Source: Rathayibacter sp. SD072
GTDB lineage: Bacteria; Actinomycetota; Actinomycetes; Actinomycetales; Microbacteriaceae
NCBI RefSeq assembly: GCF_017355185.1
Contig: NZ_JADILJ010000006.1
Span: forward strand, 1 to 64,000
DNA: 64,000 bases
Direction: 5' to 3'
A program made the position numbers and the translations under genes. Numbering within the stretch: the stretch's first letter is position 1; each line of letters begins with the position of its first letter. The notes under the pieces were generated by a model that saw nothing but the letters and a program-made list of their open reading frames with translations, made no database searches and was not told where the DNA came from. Positions 54,468 through 64,000 of this stretch are shown in pieces.

Positions 54468-55973
54468 TCATGCGGGTGCCTGCGACCCAGAGTAGCCGTC
54501 GCCGTGCCGTTCTTCGTGCGCGATCCCGACGCCTTGACGCACCAGGCGGCGGCGGATAAGGGCGGCCGCCTCCGCCGCGTGCGGGAGCACGGAGGCGAGC
54601 CCGGTCCCGGCGATCCAGGTGCCCGTGACGGCGAGTCCTGCGACGGGGGCGAGCGCCCCGCGGAACTCCTCGAGCCGGTCGCGCCGGCCGAGTGCGGCGG
54701 CCGGGCGGACGTTGGCCCAGCGCACCCGGGCCGAGTCGACGAGGGTCGAGGGGTCCAGGGGCACGCCCAGCAGGATCGAGGCGTCGGCCAGCGCGACGGC
54801 GGACGCCTCCGCATCGCTCGCGCCGGCGAGCGGCGGGTGCTCGCCGGGCCGCCCGTAGGACAGCCGCAGGACGTGGCGTCCTGGCGGCAGGGTGGCGGCG
54901 AGCCACGACCACTTCGCGGTGGCGTGGGTGAGCGCCTTCGCGACGACGTCGTCCGCGGTCGGCGCGACGAGCACTCCGGAGCCGCGCGGGGCGGCGTCGA
55001 GGCGGGCGTCGTCGACGACGAGGGTCACGAGCTCGACCGAGTCCTCACCCGGCTCGCCCTCGTCGCGGGCGGCAGGCACGAGGTCGGCGAGCAGGGCGCG
55101 GGCGTCGTGCTCGGGGGTCGCGACGATCACGGCGTGCGCGGTGAGGCCGGAGCCGTCGGAGAGGCGGAGGGAGAAGGGACCGTCGTCGTCCGCCCGGCCG
55201 AGGCCCGCGACGCCGACTCCGGTGCGGATCTCGCCCGAGAGGTAGTCGATCCGCTCGACGAGGGCCGCCACCAGGCGGTGCATGCCGCCGTCGAGACCGC
55301 GCACCGCGACTCCGGCGGGCACGTTGGCCCGGAGCGCCGCGACGGCGCCCGCGAGCGAGCCGCGGCGGGTGATCGCCCCGTTCAGACCGGGGGCTGCGAG
55401 GTCGACGTCGATGTCCTCGGGCCGCGAGGAGTAGACGCCCGAGACGACAGGGGCGACCAGATCCTCGAGCACCCTCGCGCCCATCCGCGTGCGCACCAGC
55501 TCGGCGAGCGAGTGCGCCCGCCCGATGCGCAGCACGGGCATGAGGGTGTCGAGCCAGGCGCGCGCGGCGGCCCGACGGCCGATCGCGCGGACCACGTCGG
55601 CGGCCAGGGGCGTGCTGGGGATCCCGAGGATCCCCGCCCGGGGCGAGGGCACGGAGCGCCCGCCCGCCAGATGCAGCCAGGACCCTCCCGTGCTGGGCGC
55701 GACGATCGACTCGGCCAGTGGCCTGCCGTCCAGGGTCAGGGCGGCGAGCGCCTTCTCGACATGACCGCCCCGGGTGGCGAAGCTCTCGGCACCGGCGTCG
55801 AGCACGGTCCCCGCGAGCGGGAGCGGGGCGACGGAGCCGCCGACGCGCTCCCCCGCCTCGAGCACGACGACCCGGAGTCCGATACGGAGGCACTCCGCCG
55901 CGGCGGCGAGACCCGCGACTCCTCCGCCGACGACCGCGACGTCGTGGTCGACGGGACCCCGCCGGGAGGTCAC
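54468..55973 (-). CDS. hemY: Coproporphyrinogen III oxidase (HemY-type)
   Basis: 501 aa (CgoX), GTG overlapping the hemE stop (GTGA). FAD-dependent oxidation of coproporphyrinogen III. VAVVGGGVAGLAAAAECLR FAD site, VLEAGERVGGSVAPL, SGVYSSRPEDIDV, and the C-terminal GTWIAGTGLASVLPHA are the family landmarks. In organisms with hemQ and CpfC-type hemH, HemY makes coproporphyrin III rather than protoporphyrin. Confidence 0.92.
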   Translation of the reverse strand: MTSRRGPVDHDVAVVGGGVAGLAAAAECLRIGLRVVVLEAGERVGGSVAPLPLAGTVLDAGAESFATRGGHVEKALAALTLDGRPLAESIVAPSTGGSWLHLAGGRSVPSPRAGILGIPSTPLAADVVRAIGRRAAARAWLDTLMPVLRIGRAHSLAELVRTRMGARVLEDLVAPVVSGVYSSRPEDIDVDLAAPGLNGAITRRGSLAGAVAALRANVPAGVAVRGLDGGMHRLVAALVERIDYLSGEIRTGVGVAGLGRADDDGPFSLRLSDGSGLTAHAVIVATPEHDARALLADLVPAARDEGEPGEDSVELVTLVVDDARLDAAPRGSGVLVAPTADDVVAKALTHATAKWSWLAATLPPGRHVLRLSYGRPGEHPPLAGASDAEASAVALADASILLGVPLDPSTLVDSARVRWANVRPAAALGRRDRLEEFRGALAPVAGLAVTGTWIAGTGLASVLPHAAEAAALIRRRLVRQGVGIAHEERHGDGYSGSQAPA

Positions 55974-57088
55974 GGCCGCCAGTCGTGCGCGAAGGCGACG
56001 AGGCGCGTCAGCACGTCCGGGTCGGTCTCGGGCGGCACGCCGTGGCCGAGGTTGAGCACGTGGGCGGGGGCGCTGAGACCGCGGCGGAGGACGTCGTCGA
56101 CGTGCGCGGCCAGCACCTCCCAGGGGGCCGAGAGCAGCGCCGGGTCGACGTTGCCCTGCACCGGCACGAAGCCGCCGAGCCGGTGGTTCGCCTCGTCGAG
56201 CGGGATCCGGTAGTCGACTCCGACGACGTCGGCGCCGATGGCGTGCATGGCGCCGAGCAGCTCCCCCGTGCCGACGCCGAAGTGCACGATCGGCACGTTG
56301 CGGCGGACGCCTCCCGCGTCGAAGGCCAGATCGCGCACGTGGGTGAGGGCGCGGGCGGAGGCGGGGGCGACGCGGGCCGTGTAGTCGGCGAGCGAGAGCG
56401 CTCCGGCCCAGGAGTCGAACAGCTGCGCGGCACTGGCGCCTGCGAGCACCTGCGCGCGGAGGAAGCGGCCGGTGACCTCGGCCGTCCACTCCATCAGGCG
56501 GGCCCACGCGTCGGGATCGGCGTGCATGAGAGTGCGGGCGCGGATGTGGTCCTTCGACGGGCCGCCCTCGACGAGGTACGCGGCGAGGGTGAAGGGGGCT
56601 CCGGCGAAGCCGATGAGCGGGGTGCCGCCCAGGCCCGCGACGGTGCGGCGCACGCCCTCGCGGATCGGCTCGAGGCTCTCGTCGAGCACGGCCGGATCGA
56701 TCGCGGTCAGCTCCTCGACGTCCGCCGCCGTGCGGACGGCCTTCTCGAGCACCGGGCCCCGGCCGGGGACGATGTCGACCGCGACCCCTGCGAGTCGCAG
56801 CGGGATCACGATGTCGCTGAAGAAGATGCCCGCGTCCGTGCCGTGCCGGCGCACCGGCTGGAGCGTGATCTCGCTCGCCAGCGCCGGGTCGAGGCAGGCG
56901 TCGAGCATCTTGGTGTCGGTGCGCAGCGCCCGGTACTCCGGCAGGCTCCGCCCGGCCTGGCGCATGAACCAGACCGGCGTGCGCTCGGGGCGCTCGGAGC
57001 GGTAGGCGCGCACGAGCGCGGAATCGGCGGTGCGCCCGGCGGAGAGGGGGTGCAGCGGATCGAGCAGGCCGTCGAGGGGGGAGGTCAC
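55970..57088 (-). CDS. hemE: Uroporphyrinogen decarboxylase
   Basis: 372 aa, GTG start. Converts uroporphyrinogen III to coproporphyrinogen III. PVWFMRQAGRSLPEYRALR near the start, FSDIVIPLRLAGV, GFAGAPFTLAAYLVEGGPSK, FDSWAGALS and NLGHGVPPETDPDVL are intact. First gene of the minus-strand heme operon, divergent from hemA. Confidence 0.94.
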   Translation of the reverse strand: MTSPLDGLLDPLHPLSAGRTADSALVRAYRSERPERTPVWFMRQAGRSLPEYRALRTDTKMLDACLDPALASEITLQPVRRHGTDAGIFFSDIVIPLRLAGVAVDIVPGRGPVLEKAVRTAADVEELTAIDPAVLDESLEPIREGVRRTVAGLGGTPLIGFAGAPFTLAAYLVEGGPSKDHIRARTLMHADPDAWARLMEWTAEVTGRFLRAQVLAGASAAQLFDSWAGALSLADYTARVAPASARALTHVRDLAFDAGGVRRNVPIVHFGVGTGELLGAMHAIGADVVGVDYRIPLDEANHRLGGFVPVQGNVDPALLSAPWEVLAAHVDDVLRRGLSAPAHVLNLGHGVPPETDPDVLTRLVAFAHDWRP

Positions 57089-57094
57089 CGCGGC

Positions 57095-57100
57095 ATTATT
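57095..57100 (-). promoter_or_regulatory. -10 hexamer of hemE
   Basis: AATAAT on the minus strand, 6 nt before the GTG at 57088. One of the few AT-rich runs in the region. Confidence 0.6.
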
Positions 57101-57157
57101 CCAGGCTTCCCCGAGCGTTCCTCCCGGATCCCGGGCCCACCGCCCCGGGACGGCGCG

Positions 57158-57163
57158 TAGACT
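57158..57163 (+). promoter_or_regulatory. -10 hexamer of hemA
   Basis: TAGACT ends 6 nt before the GTG at 57170. The hemE and hemA promoters are back to back within 81 bp. Confidence 0.65.
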
Positions 57164-57169
57164 GCTGGG

Positions 57170-58471
57170 GTGCTTCTGTGTCTGACGGCGTCGCACAAGA
57201 ACGCCAGCTTCGATCTCCTCGAGAAGCTCTCCGTCGACTCCTCCGCCGTCGCCTCGGCCCTGGCGGACGGCATCGACTTCGTCTCGGGGGCCGTCGTCGT
57301 GGCCACCTGCAACCGCTTCGAGGCCTACCTCGACATCGACGAGCCGCTGACGGCCGCCCGCGCGGTCGCCGTCGAGGCCGCCACGGCCGCGGTCAGCGCC
57401 GCCACCGGCGTCGCGCAGGAGCAGCTGCGCGGCAGCGTCGACGTCGTCTCGGGCGATCGCGTCGCCGAGCACCTGTTCGCCGTCTCGAGCGGACTCGAGT
57501 CCGTCGTCGTGGGCGAGGGCGAGATCGCCGGCCAGGTGCGCCGCTCCCTCGAGGAGGCCCGCCGCCTGGGCACGACCTCCTCCGAGCTCGAGCGCCTGTT
57601 CCAGCGCGCCTCGCAGACCTCCCGCGGCATCAAGAACCGCACCGGCCTCGGCAGCGCCGGCCGCTCCATCGTCCGGCTCGCCCTCGACCTCGCCTCCAGC
57701 CGCGTCACCGACTGGCGCGCGACCCGGGTGCTCCTGATCGGCACCGGGAGCTACGCGCGCGCCACCGTCGCCGCCCTGCGCGACCGCGGCGTCGTCGACA
57801 TCGCCGTGCACTCCCCCTCCGGCCGCGCGGAGGGCTTCGCCGTCCGTCGCGCCCTGCGCCCGATCGACGGCGCCGACCTCGCCGCCGAGGCGGTCGCCGC
57901 CGACGTCGTGATCACCTGCACCACCACCGAGACGCCCGTGCTCGACGCGGCCCTCCTCATCGACGGGCGCCTGCACGCGGCCGCCCGCGAGCGCCAGCTC
58001 GTCATCGACCTGGGCCTGCCCCGCAACGTCGCCGCCGACGTGACGAGCGTCTCGGGCGTCGAGCTCCTCGACCTCGAGACCATCAGCCTGCACGCCCCGC
58101 TCGAGGTGCTCGACGCCTCCGAGAAGGCGCGGGCGCTCGTCGACAAGGCCGCCCGCAAGTTCTCGGACGTCGCCGACGAGAAGAGCCTCACTCCGGCCGT
58201 CGTCGCCCTCCGCGCGCACGTCTTCGACGCCCTGGACGCCGAGATCGAGCGCGCCCGCTCGCGCGGCGACGACGACGGACGGACCGAGCAGGCGCTGCGC
58301 CACCTCGCCGGCGTCCTGCTGCACACTCCGAGCGTCCGCGCCCGCGACTACGCCCGCGCCGGCGCTCAGGAGGCGTACCTCACGGGCCTCGAGGCGCTCT
58401 TCGGCATCGAGGTGCCCGCCGAGCCCGCCGTCGCGCGGCCGCAGAGCGACGACTCCGCCGCCACGGCCTGA
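57170..58471 (+). CDS. hemA: Glutamyl-tRNA reductase
   Basis: 433 aa, GTG start. First committed step of C5 tetrapyrrole synthesis. Catalytic Cys47 in [43 protein letters not shown] region [21 protein letters not shown], and [13 protein letters not shown] are conserved. The usual Arg/Lys-rich end is present. A tail after [17 protein letters not shown] is short and poorly conserved. Confidence 0.94.
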   Translation: MLLCLTASHKNASFDLLEKLSVDSSAVASALADGIDFVSGAVVVATCNRFEAYLDIDEPLTAARAVAVEAATAAVSAATGVAQEQLRGSVDVVSGDRVAEHLFAVSSGLESVVVGEGEIAGQVRRSLEEARRLGTTSSELERLFQRASQTSRGIKNRTGLGSAGRSIVRLALDLASSRVTDWRATRVLLIGTGSYARATVAALRDRGVVDIAVHSPSGRAEGFAVRRALRPIDGADLAAEAVAADVVITCTTTETPVLDAALLIDGRLHAAARERQLVIDLGLPRNVAADVTSVSGVELLDLETISLHAPLEVLDASEKARALVDKAARKFSDVADEKSLTPAVVALRAHVFDALDAEIERARSRGDDDGRTEQALRHLAGVLLHTPSVRARDYARAGAQEAYLTGLEALFGIEVPAEPAVARPQSDDSAATA

Positions 58472-58478
58472 GCCGGTC

Positions 58479-59060
58479 GTGCGCCTGAGGCTCCCCTACG
58501 ACGCAGAGCCGATCCTCACCGACCGGCTCCTGCTCCGGCCGCTGCGCGTCGAGGACGCCGCCGACCACGCCCGCTACCAGGGTCACCCCGAGGCGGTGCG
58601 CTACCTCCGCTGGCCGGTGCGCACCCCCGAGCAGTCGCGTGCGCACCTGCTCACCCGGCTGCCCTCGGCGCGGCTGGCCGCCGACGGCGACGTGGTCGTC
58701 CTGGCGATGGTGCCGCGCGAGGGTCCGCTCTCCGGGCACGTCGTCGGCGACCTCACCCTCATCGCGTCCTCGCTCGAGCAGGGCGCCGTCGAGATCGGCT
58801 GGGTGCTGCACCCGGACGCGCAGGGAGCGGGACTCGCGACCGAGGCGGGGCGCGCTCTGCTGGACCTCGCGTTCGACCGGCTCGGCGCTCACCGCGCGAT
58901 CGCGCAGCTCGACGACCGCAACACCGCCTCCGCCCGCCTCTGCGAGCGCCTGGGCATGCGGCGCGAGGCGCACCACGTGGAGGACGAGTACTGCAAGGAC
59001 GAGTGGACCTCGACCCTCGTCTACGCGCTTCTGGCGCGGGAGCACCGCACCGCGGGCTGA
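58479..59060 (+). CDS. GNAT-family N-acetyltransferase (RimJ/RimL-like)
   Basis: 193 aa, GTG start 7 nt after hemA stop, so probably co-transcribed. LTDRLLLRPLRVEDAADHARY opening, EIGWVLHPDAQGAGLATEAG acetyl-CoA loop (motif A), and LDDRNTASARLCERLGMRRE closing motif match RimJ/RimL-like acetyltransferases. The acceptor is unknown. Confidence 0.85.
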   Translation: MRLRLPYDAEPILTDRLLLRPLRVEDAADHARYQGHPEAVRYLRWPVRTPEQSRAHLLTRLPSARLAADGDVVVLAMVPREGPLSGHVVGDLTLIASSLEQGAVEIGWVLHPDAQGAGLATEAGRALLDLAFDRLGAHRAIAQLDDRNTASARLCERLGMRREAHHVEDEYCKDEWTSTLVYALLAREHRTAG

Positions 59061-59073
59061 TCGAGCCGCGGCC

Positions 59074-59170
59074 CTGCTGATCGAGCAGCCCGCGCAGCGG
59101 GCGTATCGAGATCCACCACCCCTGAGGACGGGGGTCTCGATACGCCGCTCCGCGGCTACTCGACCAGCAG
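59074..59170. repeat. Dispersed inverted-repeat element, copy 2 (full)
   Basis: 97 bp. Left arm CTGCTGATCGAGCAGCCCGC... and right arm ...GCGGCTACTCGACCAGCAG are near-complementary over about 40 nt with a short central loop (CACCACCCCTGAGGACG region). It fills the gap between convergent GNAT and glycyl-tRNA synthetase genes, where it could end both transcripts. Confidence 0.85.
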
Positions 59171-59180
59171 GCAGGCGGAC

Positions 59181-60572
<1,392 letters not shown>

Positions 60573-60712
60573 GGGTTGCTCCTCAGCTGTTCGGGCGCAC
60601 GGGGCCCCGACGCGCACCGGCTGCGCGCGTCCTGTGATGTGTGCACCCATGGTAGCCGCGGGTCGAGGACGCCGAGCCGTGCCGGGAGGCGGCCGGGGCA
60701 CCGGGGAGCGGG

Positions 60713-60718
60713 CAGGAT
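60713..60718 (+). promoter_or_regulatory. -10 hexamer of the NUDIX gene
   Basis: CAGGAT ends 6 nt before the ATG at 60725. Confidence 0.5.
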
Positions 60719-60724
60719 GGCCGG

Positions 60725-61126
60725 ATGAGCAGTCTGCCGCCGATCGTCGTCTCCGCCGTCGTCGTCCTCCGGGAGCGCCGCGTCCTGATGGTGACGGCGC
60801 GGGGCCGCGAGGTGCTCTACCTGCCGGGCGGCAAGGTCGATCCGGGCGAGACGGGCAGGGCGGCGGCGGCGCGCGAGGCCGAGGAGGAGCTCGGCACCGC
60901 GACCACGCGGCTCGAGGAGCTCGTCGTCGTCCGCACTCAGGCCCACGGCGAGCCGGAGGGGCGCGAGGTGCACATGCGCGTCTTCCTCGCCGAGCTCGCC
61001 GGAGAGCCGTCGGCGAGCGGCGAGATCGACTCGCTGCACTGGATCGGCACCGCCGAGGCCCACCGCTGCCCTCCCGCAGGCGTCGCCGTCCTCGAGCACC
61101 TCCGCGGGCTCGACCTGATCGACTGA
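60725..61126 (+). CDS. NUDIX hydrolase
   Basis: 133 aa. Nudix box [20 protein letters not shown] followed by ELG at about 38-60 (catalytic Glu pair in REAEEE). A small single-domain pyrophosphohydrolase that cleaves nucleotide-like substrates; specificity unknown. Between glycyl-tRNA synthetase (divergent) and a glyoxalase-fold gene. Confidence 0.87.
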   Translation: MSSLPPIVVSAVVVLRERRVLMVTARGREVLYLPGGKVDPGETGRAAAAREAEEELGTATTRLEELVVVRTQAHGEPEGREVHMRVFLAELAGEPSASGEIDSLHWIGTAEAHRCPPAGVAVLEHLRGLDLID

Positions 61127-61202
61127 CCCGGCGACGCGCCCGGACCGTCGGCGGCGTCGCGCCGACTGACGGCGGCTCCGGCGCCCGCCGCGCGGCGGCG
61201 GC

Positions 61203-61208
61203 TACCCT
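61203..61208 (+). promoter_or_regulatory. -10 hexamer of the glyoxalase-fold gene
   Basis: TACCCT ends 6 nt before the GTG at 61215. Confidence 0.55.
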
Positions 61209-61214
61209 CGTGCC

Positions 61215-61655
61215 GTGGAGACGAGACGACGCGCCAGGGACCAGCCGCTGCCGGGAGAGCCCCTGCGGCTCGAGGCCGTGCGGATGGAGGCGGCCGTGCC
61301 GATCCTGCGCATCTTCTCGGTCGCGAAGGCGGGCGAGTTCTACGTCGACTACCTCGGCTTCACCGTCGACTGGGAGCACCGCGCGGGCCGAGACGCTCCG
61401 CTCTACCTGCAGGTGTCGCGCTCGGGACTGCGCCTGCACCTCAGCGAGCACCACCGCGACGGCAGCCCGGGAGCCGCGCTGCACGTGTCGCTCCGCGGCG
61501 TGCGCGAGCTGCACGCTGAGCTCGACGCCAAGGCCTATCCCTATCTCAATCCGCGGATCACGCGCTCGCCGTTCGGCTTCTCGCTCGAGGTGATCGACCC
61601 GTTCGGCAATCAGCTCCGCTTCGCGGAAGCCGTGCCGGAGCCGACTAGCGCCTGA
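61215..61655 (+). CDS. Glyoxalase/bleomycin-resistance-fold protein
   Basis: 146 aa from GTG. VOC-superfamily protein: [29 protein letters not shown] is the usual opening and [16 protein letters not shown] the closing strand with the conserved metal-region Glu. The first ~25 residues are an unconserved polar leader. Could bind a drug or a small metabolite; not determined. Confidence 0.83.
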   Translation: METRRRARDQPLPGEPLRLEAVRMEAAVPILRIFSVAKAGEFYVDYLGFTVDWEHRAGRDAPLYLQVSRSGLRLHLSEHHRDGSPGAALHVSLRGVRELHAELDAKAYPYLNPRITRSPFGFSLEVIDPFGNQLRFAEAVPEPTSA

Positions 61656-61711
61656 GAAGCGGAGAGGTCAACCGTTCACGCCACGTCCATCCGTTTCGGA
61701 GTGCGGTCGCC

Positions 61712-61717
61712 TAGCGT
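61712..61717 (+). promoter_or_regulatory. -10 hexamer of the MptB-like gene
   Basis: TAGCGT, 8 nt before the ATG at 61726; the leader would be zero to two bases. Confidence 0.45.
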
Positions 61718-61725
61718 GGCCGTCG

Positions 61726-63387
61726 ATGACTGCTCAGCTGACGACGGAACGACCGGACACGGTCCTGGCGTCGGAGCGGGCGCGACGCGTGCCCCTCCGG
61801 GCCCGCCGCCTCGTGGAGCGGGCCGTCCGCGTGGCGCCCCTGGCGATGGGCACGGTCGCGACCAGCGCGATCCTCCTCGGCTCGCTCGGCGTCGGCTACC
61901 TGCCCGGCGACTCGCCGCTGCGCGAGTGGCCGCTCATCGCCGCCATCCGCTCGACCGCATCGCTGACCGAGATCAGCGCGATCCTCGTGCTCGGCGGCGG
62001 ACTGCTGCTCCTGCTCGCCTGGCTCCGGCTGCGCACGCTCGCCCGGAGCGAGGACCCCCGTGCGCTGCGCACGATCCTCGTCGCGGCCGCCGCGTGGTGC
62101 GCACCGCTGCTGATCACGGTGCCGCTGTTCAGCCGCGACATGTTCTCGTACGTGGCTCAGGGCCGGCTGATGTCCCAGGGCATCGATCCGTACTCCCACG
62201 GGGTGGCCACCCTGCCCGGCTGGTTCCTCCTCGGCGTCGACCCGGTCTGGGCCGACACGCCGACCCCCTACGGGCCCCTGTTCCTCGTGATCGAGCGGAC
62301 GGCCGTGCAGCTCGCGGGCTGGTCCTCGCCCGAGCTCTCGGTCGCGATGCTGCGCGCCGTCTCGGTGGCCGGGGTGATCGCCCTCGCGGTCTACGCGCTG
62401 CGACTGGCCCGACTGCGCGGCCTGTCGACTCCGCTGACCGCCTGGATCGTCGTGGCGAATCCGCTGACCCTGATCCTGTTCGTCGTGGCCGGGCACAACG
62501 ACTCGCTCATGCTGGCGCTCATCCTCGCCTCGCTCTACTACGGCTGCACCGACCGTCGCGTCCTCGCGGTCGTGCTCATGGGCGCTGCGATCGCGGTGAA
62601 GCCGGTCGCCGTGATCGCACTGCCGGTGCTCGCCCTGCTCTGGCTCCGGCACGACGCGACAGTGCGCGAGCGCCTGCGCGGCTGGCTCTGGACAGGGCTC
62701 GGAGCGCTGGGCCTCGTCGTCGCGCTCGGCTTCGCGGCGGGCGTCGGAGTGGGCTGGGTCGCCGCGATGATCGTGCCCGGCACGATCCTGCACTGGTACG
62801 CGCCGATGTCGCTCGTCGCGGTGCTGGTCTCGTCGTCGGTCGAGCTGACGGGGCACGACCCCGCGGCGGCCGTGACGCTCGTGAAGCTGCTCGCGCTGAC
62901 GCTCGCCGGCGCCGTGGCCGCCTGGCTCCTGCTGACCCGCCGGGCGATCGACCCCCTGGCGCGGCTCTCCACGGCGCTGCTGGCGTTCGTCACGGCGTCC
63001 TCCGCGATCCACCCCTGGTACGCGCTCTGGATCCTGCCGATCGCCGCCCTCGCGCGTCCGTGGCGGAGCGTCCACGTGCACCTCGCGGTGTACGCGACGA
63101 TCTTCCTGATGTGCGTGACCCTCGCGGAGCCGGTCGAGGGCAACGGCGGGATCCTCGATCAGCTGCCGGGCAGGGTCGCGACGATCGCCGCGATGGCGGT
63201 CGTGGGCCTCTACGTGCTGCTCGGCTACACCGACTCGGAGCGCGTCGCGGTGCGCGGGCTCGTGCGCGGGCTGCCGTTCGGCGGCGAGCTCGTGTCGCGC
63301 GGGTCCGATCTGCTGCAGCGGTCGACGGGCGGCCGCCTCGGCACGCGGCTGGACCGCCGCTACGCGAGCGTCCGCGCACGCGACTGA
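61726..63387 (+). CDS. mptB: MptB-like alpha-(1->6)-mannosyltransferase (GT-C)
   Basis: 553 aa with about 13 membrane helices. The first extracytoplasmic loop carries SRDMFSYVAQGRLMSQGIDPY (Asp138 as the GT-C catalytic acidic residue). The family uses polyprenyl-phosphate mannose to extend lipomannan or lipoarabinomannan-like glycolipids on the outer face of the membrane. No other mannan genes lie nearby. The C-terminal ~45 residues are cytoplasmic and basic. Confidence 0.84.
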   Translation: MTAQLTTERPDTVLASERARRVPLRARRLVERAVRVAPLAMGTVATSAILLGSLGVGYLPGDSPLREWPLIAAIRSTASLTEISAILVLGGGLLLLLAWLRLRTLARSEDPRALRTILVAAAAWCAPLLITVPLFSRDMFSYVAQGRLMSQGIDPYSHGVATLPGWFLLGVDPVWADTPTPYGPLFLVIERTAVQLAGWSSPELSVAMLRAVSVAGVIALAVYALRLARLRGLSTPLTAWIVVANPLTLILFVVAGHNDSLMLALILASLYYGCTDRRVLAVVLMGAAIAVKPVAVIALPVLALLWLRHDATVRERLRGWLWTGLGALGLVVALGFAAGVGVGWVAAMIVPGTILHWYAPMSLVAVLVSSSVELTGHDPAAAVTLVKLLALTLAGAVAAWLLLTRRAIDPLARLSTALLAFVTASSAIHPWYALWILPIAALARPWRSVHVHLAVYATIFLMCVTLAEPVEGNGGILDQLPGRVATIAAMAVVGLYVLLGYTDSERVAVRGLVRGLPFGGELVSRGSDLLQRSTGGRLGTRLDRRYASVRARD

Positions 63388-63450
63388 CCCGCGTCTGCGG
63401 CGAACGCTCCGGCCGGCGCGGAACGCCCGGGTCGATCGCGGTCGCTCGGG

Positions 63451-63762
63451 CTAGGAGTCGGAGTCGGAGTCGCCCGACCGGCGACGGCGGCGCTCGATGG
63501 CGGCCTGGGCGGCCGTCGCCGCGGCCTCGGGGTCGCCCGAGGAGAGCACGCCCGAGAGCGAGGAGAGCCACCGCGCGTCGTCGCGGCTGCCGTGCAGGGC
63601 GTTCGAGAAGAGCGGGAGCTCCGTGCGCGTGGCGTGGATCGCGTACGACTCGCGACTGTAGCCGTTGTCCGGCACGACCGGCGAGCGGTGCTCGGCGCGG
63701 GTCGTGCGCTCGGTCGAGGCGTCGCTCCGGACGGGCTCGTCGTGCTCGCTGGGCTGGGCCAT
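63451..63762 (-). CDS. Small hypothetical protein
   Basis: 103 aa, ATG with GGAGG upstream. Polar, no membrane helix. Central PVVPDNGYSRESYAIHATRTELPLFSNALHG is the only part that looks conserved; the C-terminus is Arg/Ser/Asp-rich and ends SGDSDSDS. I do not recognise a family. Same strand as the partial gene upstream (63847-64000) and probably in one operon with it. Confidence 0.6.
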   Translation of the reverse strand: MAQPSEHDEPVRSDASTERTTRAEHRSPVVPDNGYSRESYAIHATRTELPLFSNALHGSRDDARWLSSLSGVLSSGDPEAAATAAQAAIERRRRRSGDSDSDS

Positions 63763-63846
63763 CGGTCCTCCTCGTGTCACCGCTGCCGTGGCGACGGAGC
63801 GGGCGGACCGGCGACGGTGCCGGGCGCGAGGGTCAGCGTACCCCGG

Positions 63847-64000
63847 TCACGGGGCGTCGAGCTCGTCCGCGTCGCTCCGGCGGGGCATCGGGCGCCAGAC
63901 GACGACCTCCGTGCGCCGCTGAGCACGCGTGCCGTGGCGGAGCGTGACGACGTCGCCCTCGAGCCCCGCGGCGAACACGCGGCGGCCCGGACGGTTGAGC
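63847..64000 (-). CDS. C-terminus of an unknown protein (cut by the window edge)
   Basis: The last 50 codons of a minus-strand gene, ending at a TGA (63849-63847). The visible end includes LNRPGRRVFAAGLEGDVVTL, then RHGTRAQRRTEVVVWRP and the terminal SDADELDAP. No motif I recognise. It ends 84 nt before the small hypothetical gene on the same strand. Confidence 0.5.
   Translation of the reverse strand, partial: LNRPGRRVFAAGLEGDVVTLRHGTRAQRRTEVVVWRPMPRRSDADELDAP

Overview
The window is very GC-rich and densely coded, with short intergenic gaps. Its gene families (coproporphyrin-type heme cluster, DUF2510, DUF3618, Holin-X-like, MptB-like mannosyltransferase, group-III-like PfkA) point to an actinobacterium. 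I infer the family Microbacteriaceae, perhaps near Rathayibacter; the genus is a guess. I see no tRNA or rRNA gene, CRISPR array, transposase, integrase or prophage.

Layout. 1-4.9 kb: the end of a YczE-like membrane protein, two copies of a dispersed inverted-repeat element, and a DctA-type carboxylate symporter divergent from a CitA/DcuS-like two-component system. 4.9-12.7 kb: a thioredoxin-reductase-like flavoprotein facing a cupin regulator, an FBP-domain protein, two multidrug exporters with their own TetR and MarR regulators and likely operators, a DedA-like protein and an Lrp/AsnC regulator. 12.7-17.9 kb: a DAO-type flavoprotein, a DUF2510 membrane protein, a LuxR-type two-component system and a HAD phosphatase. 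17.9-24 kb: a rhamnose/AI-2-type sugar ABC transporter divergent from a LacI regulator, with a perfect palindrome between them. 24-28.3 kb: a four-gene MacAB-like export operon ending in an unknown lipoprotein. 28.4-36.6 kb: a 63-aa DUF1905/YdeI remnant, a MarR regulator, bifunctional PutA, a carotenoid-desaturase-like flavoprotein, an AlkA-like glycosylase and two short tandem-repeat arrays. 36.8-46.8 kb: a Tat-exported ferritin-like protein, PfkA, PEBP, YitT, TrhO, an ICL/PEPM-family enzyme, a YhdH-like reductase, a nucleoside phosphorylase, a PH-like protein, a DksA-like protein and a third DHA2 exporter. 46.8-58.5 kb: heme biosynthesis. 58.5-64 kb: GNAT, glycyl-tRNA synthetase, NUDIX, a glyoxalase-fold protein, an MptB-like mannosyltransferase, a small hypothetical, and the C-terminus of an unknown gene cut by the window edge.

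The heme region is the functional centre. hemA (+) diverges from hemE-hemY-[YtxH-like, Holin-X-like, DUF3618]-hemQ-hemH-hemC-hemD-hemB-hemL (-). Together these give every step from glutamyl-tRNA to heme by the coproporphyrin-dependent route. Three small envelope-type genes sit between hemY and hemQ.

The most striking pattern is in the starts. In at least 18 genes a TANNNT-like -10 hexamer ends exactly 6 nt before the ATG/GTG, often with no Shine-Dalgarno sequence. This is the signature of leaderless mRNAs, and it helps decide start codons (for example trhO). Genes inside operons instead overlap by ATGA or GTGA, or carry GGAGG-type ribosome binding sites.
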